From: Streptomyces sp. SID14436 | Lineage (GTDB): Bacteria > Actinomycetota > Actinomycetes > Streptomycetales > Streptomycetaceae | Reading direction: 5' to 3' | Length of the DNA stretch: 64,000 nt | Assembly: GCF_010548465.1 (NCBI RefSeq) | Contig: NZ_JAAGMD010000725.1 | Coordinates: 26,617-90,616 of the forward strand | Part shown: one piece after another, positions 1 to 9,248 of the stretch | How positions within the stretch are numbered: position 1 is the first letter of the stretch | Layout: each line of letters begins with the position of its first letter | Notes under the pieces: model-generated | Databases searched by the model: none | What the model saw: the letters and a program-made list of their open reading frames with translations, nothing else | What the model was told of the DNA's origin: nothing | Made by a program: the position numbers and the translations under genes

Positions 1-3000
1 AATCGTCCACTGGCCGGCGCGCTCGATCAGCGACGTGGTGTCGATCTCCGTGAGTTGTTGGTAGATCGGCGCCTTGAGATTGGCGAATCGGTTCTGGTTG
101 GCCGCTTCGCGGAACTGCGCGACGGCTTCGTTGACGGCCTGGTCTGCTTCGTGCAGTTGCTCGGTTGTGGTGCTGTGGGTCTGTATTGCCTCGTCGGCGG
201 TCTGCTGTGCTTCGTCGGCGGTTCCGGTGAACGGGGCGGCGCTGGGTGGTAGTTCCAGCCTGCGGGTGGCGGTGGTGAGGCTGCGGTGGACGACGGTCAT
301 CTCGCGTGCCGCGGCTTCGCTGGTGCGGAGTTTGCGTTCGGTGGCCCGTTGCGTCTCCGCGGCTGTCTTGAGCAGGGCTTCTGCGTCCTGCAGCGCGGAG
401 GCTGCCCGTTCGGTGAGCTGCGCTCCTTCGGCAGGGTTTGAGGGGGTCCAGTCGGCATCGAGACTGCTCCAGGGCTTCCCGCTGGGCTGACCGGCGCGTG
501 TTGCGTCTGCTTCCAGTTGGCCGCTGTGCTTGCTCAGATTGCGGTACTGAACCTCCAGGCTGCGCACGGTGCGGCCAAGCCGCCGTTTCGTGGCCTCGAT
601 GGTTTCGGCGCTGCCGGCTTCTGCGGATGCTGCCAGTGCTTTGGCCCGGGTCACGATCTCGGCCGGTTCACTGCGTAGTTCGGCATCCCGGTCGGTTGTT
701 TCCTTCTGTGCCTCCTCTACGCGCTGGCGTAGGTCCTCGCCGACTTCCACGGCACGGAAGCCCTCCGCCGCTTGGTGGTAGGCGATCTCCAGTGCGGCCA
801 CATCGTGTTGCCCGGGATTGAGGGTGAGGGGCTGGTCTCCGTAGACGACCTTGTCCAGCCGGGCGGCGTAGGCGGCGGCGTCACGGCGGAGCGACTCGGC
901 TTGCACCGCGTATTCGGTGGCCTGGTCGCGCAGTCGGTCGGCTGCCTCGCTCAGTTCCTGGGCTGCGGTGTGATGTGCTGCGGCCTCGGTTTGAAGTGTC
1001 TCGATCTCCGCGCGGTTTGTGTCGGCGTCGGCGGCCTCTTGGGCGAGCAGTTGGAAGGAGTCGGCGGTGCGGGCGGTCTCCAGGGCGGCTTGTTCGGCGT
1101 CCTGGACGGTGGTGGTGTGCGCGGCCAGGATGTTGGCGGCTTGCAGGCAGGCGTCGCGGGCGGAGTCAAGGGCGGCCTTGGCGTCGGTGGCCGCGGCTGA
1201 TTGGGTGTTCGCGAAGGAGCGTAGTTGCTCGATGTGTCCCGCCGGGTGGTCGCGCAACCAGTGGGTGAGCTGTACTTCCAACTGGAAGGCTGCTGCCTGG
1301 CGTTCGGCACATTCGTTCAGGGCTCGGCGGCGTTCTTCGATCCGTGCTGCGGCCTGTTCGCGCAGCTGGCCGGCGGCCTGGGAGTCGTGTAGGGCGGGGG
1401 TCGGCTCCACGACGAATCCGTTGCTCGGCTGGGGCGGTTCTGCTTCCAGTGGTTCGCGCGTGGAGACGAGCACGGCCGCGGCCGGCAGTTGCGGCATCTG
1501 TGTGAGCAGGGTCCGCGCCCGCTGCAGGGTTTCCTGGTCGGGCACCACGATGCCGTCGACCAGTGCAGGGTGGGCTTGGATGGATGCGGCGTGCAGGCGG
1601 GGGTTTACCAGCTGTTCCAGAGCCCTCCAGCCCGCGGTCGCAGTTATCCGGTGCTCGGCCAGCAGCTCGAGCAGGTCCTCGACGGCCTGGCGCGGCGGCA
1701 TGAGGGCCTCGTCCTCAACGGTGAGGGCTTCGATCAACCGCTGGTCCGCCCGGTCGTCGGCTCGCAGCGCGTCCAGCTGCTGGCCGGCCGATGCTTGCGC
1801 CGCGGCGGCCAGGTTGCGCAGCCAGGACGCGTTGTCTTCCAGCCACTGCGCGGGGTCGCCGCCGGGTACGTCCTCGTCATTGTCGAGTTCGGCGAGTTCA
1901 CGCAACAGCTTCTGGGCGGCAAGTTCTGCCGCGGCACGCTGGGTGTCCTCGACCGCCCGTATCGCGGTCTCCCTCGCCTGCCGGGCCTTGACCTCGGGCT
2001 CGATCAGCTGATTCGCGACCTCGTCGAGCCGGCGGGTTTCTTGCTCGAGCCTCCGGTACTCCTCGCGTTCACGCGTCGCCTGGATCTTGCTGTCGGTAGC
2101 CCGGGCACGCAGGCGGGCGTCGGCCTCGGCCACGGATTCGTCTTCGGCGATCAGACCAGCCTGCCGGGCCTGAGCAAGACGAGAGTCCACGCGCTCTACG
2201 TGCTGGCCGAGGAGTTCGGCTCGGACGGTGCGTGCGGTGGCCTGCTCCTCCCCCTCGGCCGCGCCGCGTTGCGCGTCGGCTGCCTCTGTCTTGCTGTGGG
2301 CGCTCTTGCGATCCAGGCGGTCGGCCTTCTCCGCGCACTGCTGCCTGCTGTGGTGCAGGGCCCCGGCGAACCGGGCACCGGCCTGGTCGCGGCGGAGCCG
2401 GGCAGCTCCCGCGGCCAGTTCGGCATCGTCCAGCAGCTCGCTGGCGACTCGATACTTCTCGTGTGCGGTGGCGGCTTTCAACACCGTGGGGACGACGGCC
2501 CAGGCGGCCAGTTCGCTGCGTTCCTTGGCCAGTTGTCCTTCTGCCTGGACGGCCTGGGAGTGGGCCGCGTCGCGACGCAACACCAGGGCCTGACGTCGCA
2601 CCTCTTTGTGGAGCAGGTCGGCCTTGTCGCGGGTCTGCTGCTGTTGTGCGGCGTTCTCCTTCGCCATAGCGGAGTCTTCACGCAGTGCGCGCAGTGCCTC
2701 GTCCGCCTGCTCGACGGATGTGCCCACCTGCGCCGCGAGTTGTGCCAGCGCCTTCGCGGCTAGGTGGGCCTGTTCGGCTGCCGTCCTCTGCTCGATACGC
2801 CGGCGGGCCAGGTGTTCGGCGGCTGTGGCCGTGGCGGTGGAGAAGTCGCGGTCCAGCAGGAGTTGCTCGCGTCGACCGATGTTTTTGGCATAGGCGCCGA
2901 AGGCGTCACCCAGTTCGGTGAAGTCCTCAGCGTCCACCGCCTTGCTCAGCAGCCACTGCGTGAACTGTCGCCCGGTGGTCGTCTTGAACGCCTCGGCCGC

Positions 3001-3630
3001 GTCTCCCTCATCGACGTTCATCGCCTGCTGGACTGCGAACAGGTCCGGTTCCAAGCCGAGCCGCCGCAGGTGTTTCTCCCACTCCCCCTGCCGTTTCTCG
3101 ATCTCCAGGCGGAGTGTTTTGTCACCGGAGTCCAGCCGTCTGAGCGCGTCCTGGTAGGCGTTCATCCGCAACCGGCGCCCGCTCTCGGCGAAGGGCAGCG
3201 TGGCCAGGGTCGTCTCGGCGTTGGGGCTGAGCGAATAGAACGTCCGCTCCACGGTGCCGTCCGTGGCCGGGGTCAGTACCTGTCCGGTCACCAGCGTTTC
3301 ACCGGTGCGGGCATGAACCCATTCCAGGACCACGTGGGAAGGGGCTGCCGCGGACACCACGTACGCGCGCAGTGCCTCACGGCCTTTACGGGACTGCCGC
3401 TCGGGTAGCACCGTGGACAACAGCATCCGGATCAGCACGGACTTCCCACCGCCGTTCTCCAGCACGAGCAGTGTCGCCGGTGCGGGGCGCCGGAACAGCT
3501 GGCCGGCCGCTGGGATGAGAGTGCTGACGGGGATCGGTGAGCCGCCCTCGGACAGGTCCAGCAGGACGTCGCCGTAACGGGCCCCGGTCGGGCCGATGTT
3601 GTACAGGCGGATGCGGTTCAGCTCGTACAT
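1..3630 (-). CDS. jetC-like: JetC/MukB-like SMC ATPase (partial, C-terminus outside window)
   Basis: Predicted motor subunit of a condensin-like complex, here the first 1210 residues of a longer protein whose C-terminal end lies beyond the left edge. The start is ATG at 3630, seven bases after the stop of the preceding small gene. A Walker A motif (ENGGGKS, Lys about residue 63) follows a short N-terminal region that opens MYELNRIRLYN, like other SMC-type ATPases that begin with a beta strand and the P-loop. The rest is dominated by long Ala/Glu/Arg/Gln-rich stretches typical of coiled coil. Gene order kleisin-like, winged-helix-like, SMC matches jetA-jetB-jetC of Wadjet and mukF-mukE-mukB. 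A JetD-like nuclease would be expected just beyond position 1. It could instead be a housekeeping Mks system without the nuclease; family membership is inferred from order and size. Confidence 0.7.
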   Translation of the reverse strand, partial: MYELNRIRLYNIGPTGARYGDVLLDLSEGGSPIPVSTLIPAAGQLFRRPAPATLLVLENGGGKSVLIRMLLSTVLPERQSRKGREALRAYVVSAAAPSHVVLEWVHARTGETLVTGQVLTPATDGTVERTFYSLSPNAETTLATLPFAESGRRLRMNAYQDALRRLDSGDKTLRLEIEKRQGEWEKHLRRLGLEPDLFAVQQAMNVDEGDAAEAFKTTTGRQFTQWLLSKAVDAEDFTELGDAFGAYAKNIGRREQLLLDRDFSTATATAAEHLARRRIEQRTAAEQAHLAAKALAQLAAQVGTSVEQADEALRALREDSAMAKENAAQQQQTRDKADLLHKEVRRQALVLRRDAAHSQAVQAEGQLAKERSELAAWAVVPTVLKAATAHEKYRVASELLDDAELAAGAARLRRDQAGARFAGALHHSRQQCAEKADRLDRKSAHSKTEAADAQRGAAEGEEQATARTVRAELLGQHVERVDSRLAQARQAGLIAEDESVAEADARLRARATDSKIQATREREEYRRLEQETRRLDEVANQLIEPEVKARQARETAIRAVEDTQRAAAELAAQKLLRELAELDNDEDVPGGDPAQWLEDNASWLRNLAAAAQASAGQQLDALRADDRADQRLIEALTVEDEALMPPRQAVEDLLELLAEHRITATAGWRALEQLVNPRLHAASIQAHPALVDGIVVPDQETLQRARTLLTQMPQLPAAAVLVSTREPLEAEPPQPSNGFVVEPTPALHDSQAAGQLREQAAARIEERRRALNECAERQAAAFQLEVQLTHWLRDHPAGHIEQLRSFANTQSAAATDAKAALDSARDACLQAANILAAHTTTVQDAEQAALETARTADSFQLLAQEAADADTNRAEIETLQTEAAAHHTAAQELSEAADRLRDQATEYAVQAESLRRDAAAYAARLDKVVYGDQPLTLNPGQHDVAALEIAYHQAAEGFRAVEVGEDLRQRVEEAQKETTDRDAELRSEPAEIVTRAKALAASAEAGSAETIEATKRRLGRTVRSLEVQYRNLSKHSGQLEADATRAGQPSGKPWSSLDADWTPSNPAEGAQLTERAASALQDAEALLKTAAETQRATERKLRTSEAAAREMTVVHRSLTTATRRLELPPSAAPFTGTADEAQQTADEAIQTHSTTTEQLHEADQAVNEAVAQFREAANQNRFANLKAPIYQQLTEIDTTSLIERAGQWTI

Positions 3631-3637
3631 GGCCGGA

Positions 3638-4444
3638 TCAGTCTCCTGGCTCGGCTGCGGTCAGGGGCGTTGCGGGGGCGGCGTCGGGCTGTGGGCTGCT
3701 GAAGGCGGGTCGGCCGTCTGGTCCCACGGTGATCCCGAGCTCGGCCAGCTGGCCGAGCATCTGCTGTCCGGCCAGCTCCCGTACCTGGATCTGGTAGCGG
3801 GCTGTGGTGGTGTAGGTTCCGCCGTTCTCCTTGCCCGCGCGCCGCAGCATTCCGTTGTCGGCGAGGTATTCGGCGACCCGCTTGATGAGGGCGTGCCTGC
3901 TTTTGGAGTGGGCGCGGTCATCCCCGGTGGAGGAGACAGGATTGCGTCGCTGGTAGTAGCGCCACAGTTGGATCAGGTCCGGATGGTCGGCGGGAACTCC
4001 GTCGTCGGTGTCGGCTTCAGCGGCTTGGCGTTCCAGTTCCTTGGTGGCCTGCTCGACCATCACGTCGACGTGGCGGACGGTGATGCGGCCGACGTGGGCT
4101 GGGTCGTCCAGGTCTTCGGGGCGGTAGTAGGCGAGCGCGGCGATGGCCAAGTGGGCCAGTGCCGCGATCGGACGGTCGGCGGGTTTGCTGATGTGGTCGG
4201 TGACGCTGACCGCGAACTGGGTTTCGGCGGTCGCCCCGAGCACCAGTCCGGCCCGTGAGTCGACGGCGATCACTGTCAGGTCGAAGCCGCTTGCGGCGGC
4301 GTGCAGGAGTTGGGCAAACTCCTGGTCGGTGCGGCAGCGACCTACCAGCGCGGCGTACTCGGCGTTGCGGCGGGGTGTCAGTCCGGGTTGGAAGCCGAAG
4401 GCGAGCAGCCGGTTGACGGCGGCCGTGTCGTTGACGTTGTTCAC
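3638..4444 (-). CDS. jetB-like: JetB/MukE-like winged-helix subunit
   Basis: A 268-residue protein in the small-subunit position of the condensin-like operon. Its start codon overlaps the stop of the upstream gene (ATGA at 4441-4444) and its stop lies seven bases before the SMC gene, so the three are translationally coupled. The N-terminal half is alpha-helical and Ala-rich. The C-terminal half carries a basic helix followed by a probable winged-helix segment (around residues 175-230, including GTYTTTARYQIQVREL). The last 25 residues are Pro/Ala-rich and likely disordered. MukE/MksE/JetB proteins are similar in size and bridge the kleisin to DNA and the SMC heads. I see no enzymatic motif. 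Assignment rests on context more than sequence. Confidence 0.6.
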   Translation of the reverse strand: MNNVNDTAAVNRLLAFGFQPGLTPRRNAEYAALVGRCRTDQEFAQLLHAAASGFDLTVIAVDSRAGLVLGATAETQFAVSVTDHISKPADRPIAALAHLAIAALAYYRPEDLDDPAHVGRITVRHVDVMVEQATKELERQAAEADTDDGVPADHPDLIQLWRYYQRRNPVSSTGDDRAHSKSRHALIKRVAEYLADNGMLRRAGKENGGTYTTTARYQIQVRELAGQQMLGQLAELGITVGPDGRPAFSSPQPDAAPATPLTAAEPGD

Positions 4445-5931
4445 GCCGCGCCCTCCTCGAGGCCGTTGTCGGTCGGCAGGGCAGAGGCTGCCGGGCTGTG
4501 GACGACCAGGAGGTCGTGACCGGCGAACCGGTCGTCATCCAGTTCGCGGTCGTCGGCCAGGGCTGCCAGCGCTGTGCCGCGCTCGGGGTCGTGGCGCGGG
4601 GCACCGAACAGGCCCAGTACGTGCAGGGCCAGCAGATGGTCGAGGTTGTCTCGTCCGGCCGATATGCCGTGCCGGCGTGCTGCGTTCAAAAGCTCGGACA
4701 GGCGGATGCCGTCGGTGTCGGTGCGTTTCAGCAGTGAGGCGACGGCCGTGTACTGCTCGTCGGAGAAGGTGGCGGTGTCTTCTGCGTCGCCGAATTCGGG
4801 TTCGATGATCAGACTGTCGTCGCCGTCGGGTTCGGCCGGCGGCGTCATCAGTCCGGTGATCAGGTCCGGGAGGTAGATGATCGCCGGGCGGTGCGGCGGG
4901 GTCGCCGCCGTCGCGAACGTGCCGAGCAGCGGAAGCGCCTGCCGTACCGGCAGTTGCAGGGCCGGTTCGAGCAGCTGGCGTTCGAGGTCGACGTGGGTCC
5001 GGCTGGGGGGCGGCACGAAACTCTGGCGCTCTTGTTCGGCGCGGAACCGTTCGCCTACTTCCTGGAGGTTCGCCTGCAGGGATGCGTGTCTGCGCAGGCA
5101 CTCCTCGAGGATTGCGATCAGCTCGGCGGCCTGGGCCGGGGTGGTGTCTTCGGTGCTGTTTTCCATCATCCGGACCAGGTTGTCCTTGATGGTGTTTTCG
5201 GCGTTGATGCGGTCCTCGATGTGTTCCAGCGCTTCGGTCTGCATGCGCTGCACGTCACGGACCCAGTCCACCGAGCGGATGTCCCGGCGCATGCCTTCCA
5301 GCCGGGTGCGGATGTGCTCGGTGTATTGCACGGTGCGGCGCAGCGCCATCTCCGCGGCGCGGTGGGCGTCAGTCAGCCGTCCTCGTCGCACCAAGGCTTC
5401 GAGCTTGGCGTCGGCGGCGACCTGTTCGGAGGCGATGTCGAGGTCCACCGCGCCGACGAGCACCGCGATCGCTTCGTTGGAGGCGCGCAGGCGTGGCCGT
5501 CCGTCGGGTCCTGGAACTTCGCGCAGCAGCTTGAAGGAGAAGGTCTGCGCGGTGTAGGTGCTGTGGGAGACGATGCCGTAGAGGTGGCTGAAGTCGCGGT
5601 CGACGGTGCCGACGTTCAGCAGGCTGTCGAGGACCCAGCGGGCTACGGCGGTATGTTCGTCGCGGTCGCGCTGCGGCATCTGAAGCCCTGCGACGCGTGC
5701 CACGGCGGCCACGATGTCCTCGTGTCGTGCACCGTCGTCGAAGTCCATCTTCAGTGTGACGGTGTCGATGGCGGTGAGCGCCAGTTCCTCCATTTGGTAG
5801 CCGGTCCACTCGCGTGAGGCGAGCAGGGGCTTGCGGCGTTCCAGGTCTAGGACGGGGTCGGCGACCGCGAGTGCCTTCACACGAGTTGCCAGTCCCAGCG
5901 TGTCGCGGCCGTGAAGTCCCGCTTCAGACAT
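4441..5931 (-). CDS. jetA-like: JetA/MukF-like kleisin subunit
   Basis: A 496-residue, mostly helical protein that opens the condensin-like operon. The ATG at 5931 is preceded by a good ribosome binding site (GGGAGGAAACTGG). The N-terminal third resembles a winged-helix dimerisation region, the middle (about 200-310) is long amphipathic helix rich in Glu/Arg, and the C-terminal part carries acidic linkers and a final helical domain. This layout, its length and its position before the small and SMC subunits fit MukF/MksF/JetA kleisins. In Wadjet the complex extrudes DNA loops and directs JetD to cleave small circular DNA, limiting plasmids. Whether this set defends against plasmids or acts in chromosome organisation depends on whether a JetD gene follows to the left. 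Confidence 0.6.
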   Translation of the reverse strand: MSEAGLHGRDTLGLATRVKALAVADPVLDLERRKPLLASREWTGYQMEELALTAIDTVTLKMDFDDGARHEDIVAAVARVAGLQMPQRDRDEHTAVARWVLDSLLNVGTVDRDFSHLYGIVSHSTYTAQTFSFKLLREVPGPDGRPRLRASNEAIAVLVGAVDLDIASEQVAADAKLEALVRRGRLTDAHRAAEMALRRTVQYTEHIRTRLEGMRRDIRSVDWVRDVQRMQTEALEHIEDRINAENTIKDNLVRMMENSTEDTTPAQAAELIAILEECLRRHASLQANLQEVGERFRAEQERQSFVPPPSRTHVDLERQLLEPALQLPVRQALPLLGTFATAATPPHRPAIIYLPDLITGLMTPPAEPDGDDSLIIEPEFGDAEDTATFSDEQYTAVASLLKRTDTDGIRLSELLNAARRHGISAGRDNLDHLLALHVLGLFGAPRHDPERGTALAALADDRELDDDRFAGHDLLVVHSPAASALPTDNGLEEGAA

Positions 5932-5982
5932 CCAGTTTCCTCCCCGCCCTATGAACTGCCGTCACGTGATCAAGACGAGGGT

Positions 5983-6014
5983 GGCCCCTCGGAGTGCTAG
6001 CGGACCAGGGGGCC
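5983..6014. terminator. Candidate hairpin between sbcC and the jet-like operon
   Basis: In the 122-base gap between the sbcC stop (6054) and the kleisin start (5931), GGCCCCT at 5983-5989 can pair with AGGGGGCC at 6007-6014 (one bulge, 17-base loop). No T-run follows on either strand. It may be a weak terminator of sbcC or an upstream element of the next operon. Confidence 0.3.
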
Positions 6015-6053
6015 TTGCGCCGTTCCCGGATCCGCCCCGGCCCGTCGGCACCA

Positions 6054-9000
6054 CTACTGCGCCAGTGTCTGCAGGCCGCTGGCCAGGTCGGCTTGCACGA
6101 GGTCGTCGCGTTCGTCCGGGGTCAGCCAGCGTGTTCTGGACCCGGTGGCGCCCCGCTCCACCCACAGCACCTCATCGACGGCCTCGGCAACGGCGTGCAG
6201 ATGGCTGATCACCATGACGAGGCGGTCGCCGCCGGCTCGCGCGCGCAGTACCTCCAGGGCCGCATCCAGTGCAGCCGCATCGAGTGCTGCGAAACCTTCG
6301 TCGAGGAACAGGGAGCCCAGGCTCGAGCCGCTACGGGAATGCAGTTCGGCCAGTGCCAGCGCCAGAGCGAGTGAGGCCTGGAACTTCTCCCCGCCGGACA
6401 GCCGGTTCGGGGGGTGGATGACCCCGGAGGTGCGGCTGACGATGTCGAAGCTGTCGGCGAAGCCGAATCGGCCGTCGGTCATCTGGCCGAGCAGTTCGCT
6501 GGCGACGTCGCGCAGCGCGCGGGTGCGCAGCATCGTGAGGTGGCCCAGGAACTTGGCGTCGACCAGTTCACGGCGCAGCACGTCCAGCGCCTCGGACCGG
6601 GCGCGGCCGGCGGTGATGGCGAAGTCCAGGTCGGCGGCCGGCTTGATCATGTCCTGTGCGCTCTGTTGCTTCTGACGCTGTTCCTTGGCCTCCAGGTCCG
6701 CCTGTGCTGTGGCCATGACGAGGGGGTGCAGGGCGTCTGCTGCCGTCAAATCGGCGGCGGGGTCGAACCCGTCAACGTCGGCGAGCTTGGCCGTCTGGCC
6801 CCGCAGACTCTCCGTCGCGGCCGCTGCTCGCTGGGCGGACGCGTCGGCGCGCTCGGCAAGCCGGCCGCCCAACGCCGCTGTGGCTGTGGCCAGTTCGGCG
6901 GCGAACCGGCGGGTGGCGCAGATCCCGGGCGCGGCGGGGGCCTGGGGTACGGGGCACACGTCGGCTGCGTCGAGGTGCGTGACCGCGTCGGTGACGGCTT
7001 GTGCCCAGGCATCCAGGTTGCCGCGCAGCTCATTCAGCGGGCGGTCCACACGGGTGCGGTCCTCCTCGTCGAGGGCGTGCTGCCGGCTGAGCACGGCAGA
7101 CTTCTTCTGCCGTGCTGTTTCCCGCTGGTCGGACAGGCTTTGGAGTGCGGCCTGCCGGGCGGTCACGGCGGCGAGTGCGGTCGACGCTGCGTCGTCGGTC
7201 ACCTCGATCGCATCGCTGGGCAGCGTGGCCCGGATCCGCGGGGGCAGCGCGGTCAGGGCGCGGCTGATCTTGCCGATGGCGCGGGTGTGTGCCGTGAGGG
7301 CGGTCTGCTGGTCGTCGACGGCGCGTTGGTAGGAGTTCTTGCGTTCTGTGAGCGTCGCACGGTCCGTGTCGATCAGGGCGGTGCGGCGGTGCACGTCGGT
7401 CTGCAGGTGCTCGGCATGATCTTCGGCTGCCTGTTCGCATGCGGTGATCGCTTCAGTGATCGGTGCGGCGTCCCGCTCGAGGAGCTCCTCGCGGTGGTCG
7501 GCTCCGTCGTCGGGGGTGGTCTGGGCGGCGGTGATGGCGATCAGCGTCGCCGATGCCGTCTCGCTGTCGAAGTCGTGACCTGCGGTGGCCGTGGTCGTGA
7601 GATCGCTGAAGGCGCGCTCCGCCTTGGCCGTGGCTTCGCGCGCGGCCTGCTGTGCCGTGCGATGGTCCGTGTCTCGGTCGCGGATGGCTGTTTCGGCCGC
7701 TGTCACGGCGGCGCGGGCCTGGGCGAGCTGGTCGGCGGCGGCCCTCTGTGTCCTGGTCGCCTGGGTGAGTTGGGTTCTTGCCTCGGCCAGCTCGGCGGAA
7801 TCGGTCCCGGATGCCGGTTCGAAGCCGTCCGGGAGTTGTTGGCGGCAGACGGGGCAGTCGTCGCCGTCGTGCAGTTCAGCGGCGATCGCGGCGGCCTGGT
7901 CGCGTTGTTGCAGCGTGTCCACGCGCCTCTGGGCGGCAGCGAGGTCCTTTTCTGCTGCGACGTGTGCCTCTTGCTTTTCAGCGCAGGTGTCTTGAGCGGC
8001 TTGGTGCCGACTCGCCGCGGTGGTCTGGCCGCGGACGGCGCCGGCGAGGCGGCTGGCTGCTGCGAGGGCCGCGGTCAGTTGGGTGCGGGCATGGGCGGCC
8101 TTCTGGCGCACGCGCTTGGCCGTTTGGGCGGCGGCACGCGCCTGCTGCGCCAACGGGTCTATCCGGGCGGTGCGTTCGGCGAGTTCAGCTTCGGCGCGGG
8201 TGATGGCCTCGCCTTCGCCTGCGAGTTGTTCGCTCTGCCGGGCGAGCCGGTCGCGTTCGCCTCGGAGCTCTGCGGCGTCCGCTGCGAGGGTTTCGAGAAC
8301 CACTGCGGCTTTACTGAGGGCGTCTTGGCCTTCGCCTTCCGCGTCCGCTGCGGCGATCGCGTCCGTCAGGCTGCTTTCCTGTTCTGCGGCACTTGTGGCC
8401 TCAAAGTTCAGGGCCTCGCGTCGTGCGGCGATGTCGGCGGCGACCGGTTCGAGGGCCTCGAGGGTGGGGCCCGCGTCGGCCACGGTGCGCGTGGAGAGCG
8501 TGTGCGCGGCGGCGGTGGCCCCCTCAGCGGCAGCCTGGGCCGTGGCTACTTCCTTCTGCAGTTGGGTGATGCGGCCGATGGCCTCCTTCAGGCGTTCGGC
8601 GCGGGCTTCAGCCTGCTCGGCGGCCGCGCCGGCTTCCTCGGCGGTCTGCTCGGGGGCGTCCGGCATGGACGCACGCTTGGCCTCGGCGCCCGCCAGAAGG
8701 CCCTTGAGCGTCTCACGCTGGCGGGCCGCCACCCGCTGGATGGACTCCAGCGACTCGGCACCGAACAGTTCCCGCAGCAGCTTGCCGCGTTCTTTGGGGG
8801 CCGCGATGAGGAGCTGGTCGAACTTGCCCTGCGGAAGCAGCCCCACGCGCAGGAACGTCTCGTAGCTCATCTGCAGCACCGCTTTGAGGCGGGCGTCGAC
8901 GGCGCCAGCGTTGTCTGTCTCCTCGCCGGTGTCGAGGTTCTTCAGATGGTGCCGGCCGGCGTTCGCGTTGGTGGCATGCATGGTGCGGTGGACGTGCCAG

Positions 9001-9248
9001 CGCTGTCCCTCGTGCAGGAAGGTGAGGTCGACGCTCATGGCCTTTGCGCCGTCGGCGATGAGCTGCCCCGGGCTGTTGGCGTTCCAGGAACTTTTGCGGA
9101 ACAGGGCATAGGTGATGCCGTCGAGGAGGCTGCTTTTGCCGGCTCCGGTGTCGCCGAGGACGCCGACCAGGCCGCGGCCAGTGAAGTCGACGGTGACCTG
9201 GCTGGGGTAGCTGCGGAATCCGTTGAGGGTGAGCGTCAGGGGCTTCAT
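6054..9248 (-). CDS. sbcC: SbcC/Rad50-type ATPase of an SbcCD nuclease
   Basis: A 1064-residue SMC-like ATPase, partner of the Mre11-type nuclease encoded immediately upstream; their frames overlap as ATGA (9245-9248). The N-terminus has a Walker A motif (GDTGAGKSS, about residues 32-40). The Q-loop region (FLRVGLLPQGKFDQLL) matches the SbcC/Rad50 pattern. A long Ala/Glu/Arg-rich coiled coil is folded at a zinc hook CPVC (Cys465 and Cys468). The C-terminal lobe has the ABC signature (RLSGGEKFQASLAL), Walker B (LFLDEGFAALD) and the switch His (ISHLHAV). SbcCD opens hairpins and trims blocked DNA ends. Length is normal for SbcC. The frame stays open upstream through sbcD, but ATG 9248 is the real start because the protein begins there with the conserved beta strand and P-loop. 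Confidence 0.93.
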   Translation of the reverse strand: MKPLTLTLNGFRSYPSQVTVDFTGRGLVGVLGDTGAGKSSLLDGITYALFRKSSWNANSPGQLIADGAKAMSVDLTFLHEGQRWHVHRTMHATNANAGRHHLKNLDTGEETDNAGAVDARLKAVLQMSYETFLRVGLLPQGKFDQLLIAAPKERGKLLRELFGAESLESIQRVAARQRETLKGLLAGAEAKRASMPDAPEQTAEEAGAAAEQAEARAERLKEAIGRITQLQKEVATAQAAAEGATAAAHTLSTRTVADAGPTLEALEPVAADIAARREALNFEATSAAEQESSLTDAIAAADAEGEGQDALSKAAVVLETLAADAAELRGERDRLARQSEQLAGEGEAITRAEAELAERTARIDPLAQQARAAAQTAKRVRQKAAHARTQLTAALAAASRLAGAVRGQTTAASRHQAAQDTCAEKQEAHVAAEKDLAAAQRRVDTLQQRDQAAAIAAELHDGDDCPVCRQQLPDGFEPASGTDSAELAEARTQLTQATRTQRAAADQLAQARAAVTAAETAIRDRDTDHRTAQQAAREATAKAERAFSDLTTTATAGHDFDSETASATLIAITAAQTTPDDGADHREELLERDAAPITEAITACEQAAEDHAEHLQTDVHRRTALIDTDRATLTERKNSYQRAVDDQQTALTAHTRAIGKISRALTALPPRIRATLPSDAIEVTDDAASTALAAVTARQAALQSLSDQRETARQKKSAVLSRQHALDEEDRTRVDRPLNELRGNLDAWAQAVTDAVTHLDAADVCPVPQAPAAPGICATRRFAAELATATAALGGRLAERADASAQRAAAATESLRGQTAKLADVDGFDPAADLTAADALHPLVMATAQADLEAKEQRQKQQSAQDMIKPAADLDFAITAGRARSEALDVLRRELVDAKFLGHLTMLRTRALRDVASELLGQMTDGRFGFADSFDIVSRTSGVIHPPNRLSGGEKFQASLALALALAELHSRSGSSLGSLFLDEGFAALDAAALDAALEVLRARAGGDRLVMVISHLHAVAEAVDEVLWVERGATGSRTRWLTPDERDDLVQADLASGLQTLAQ

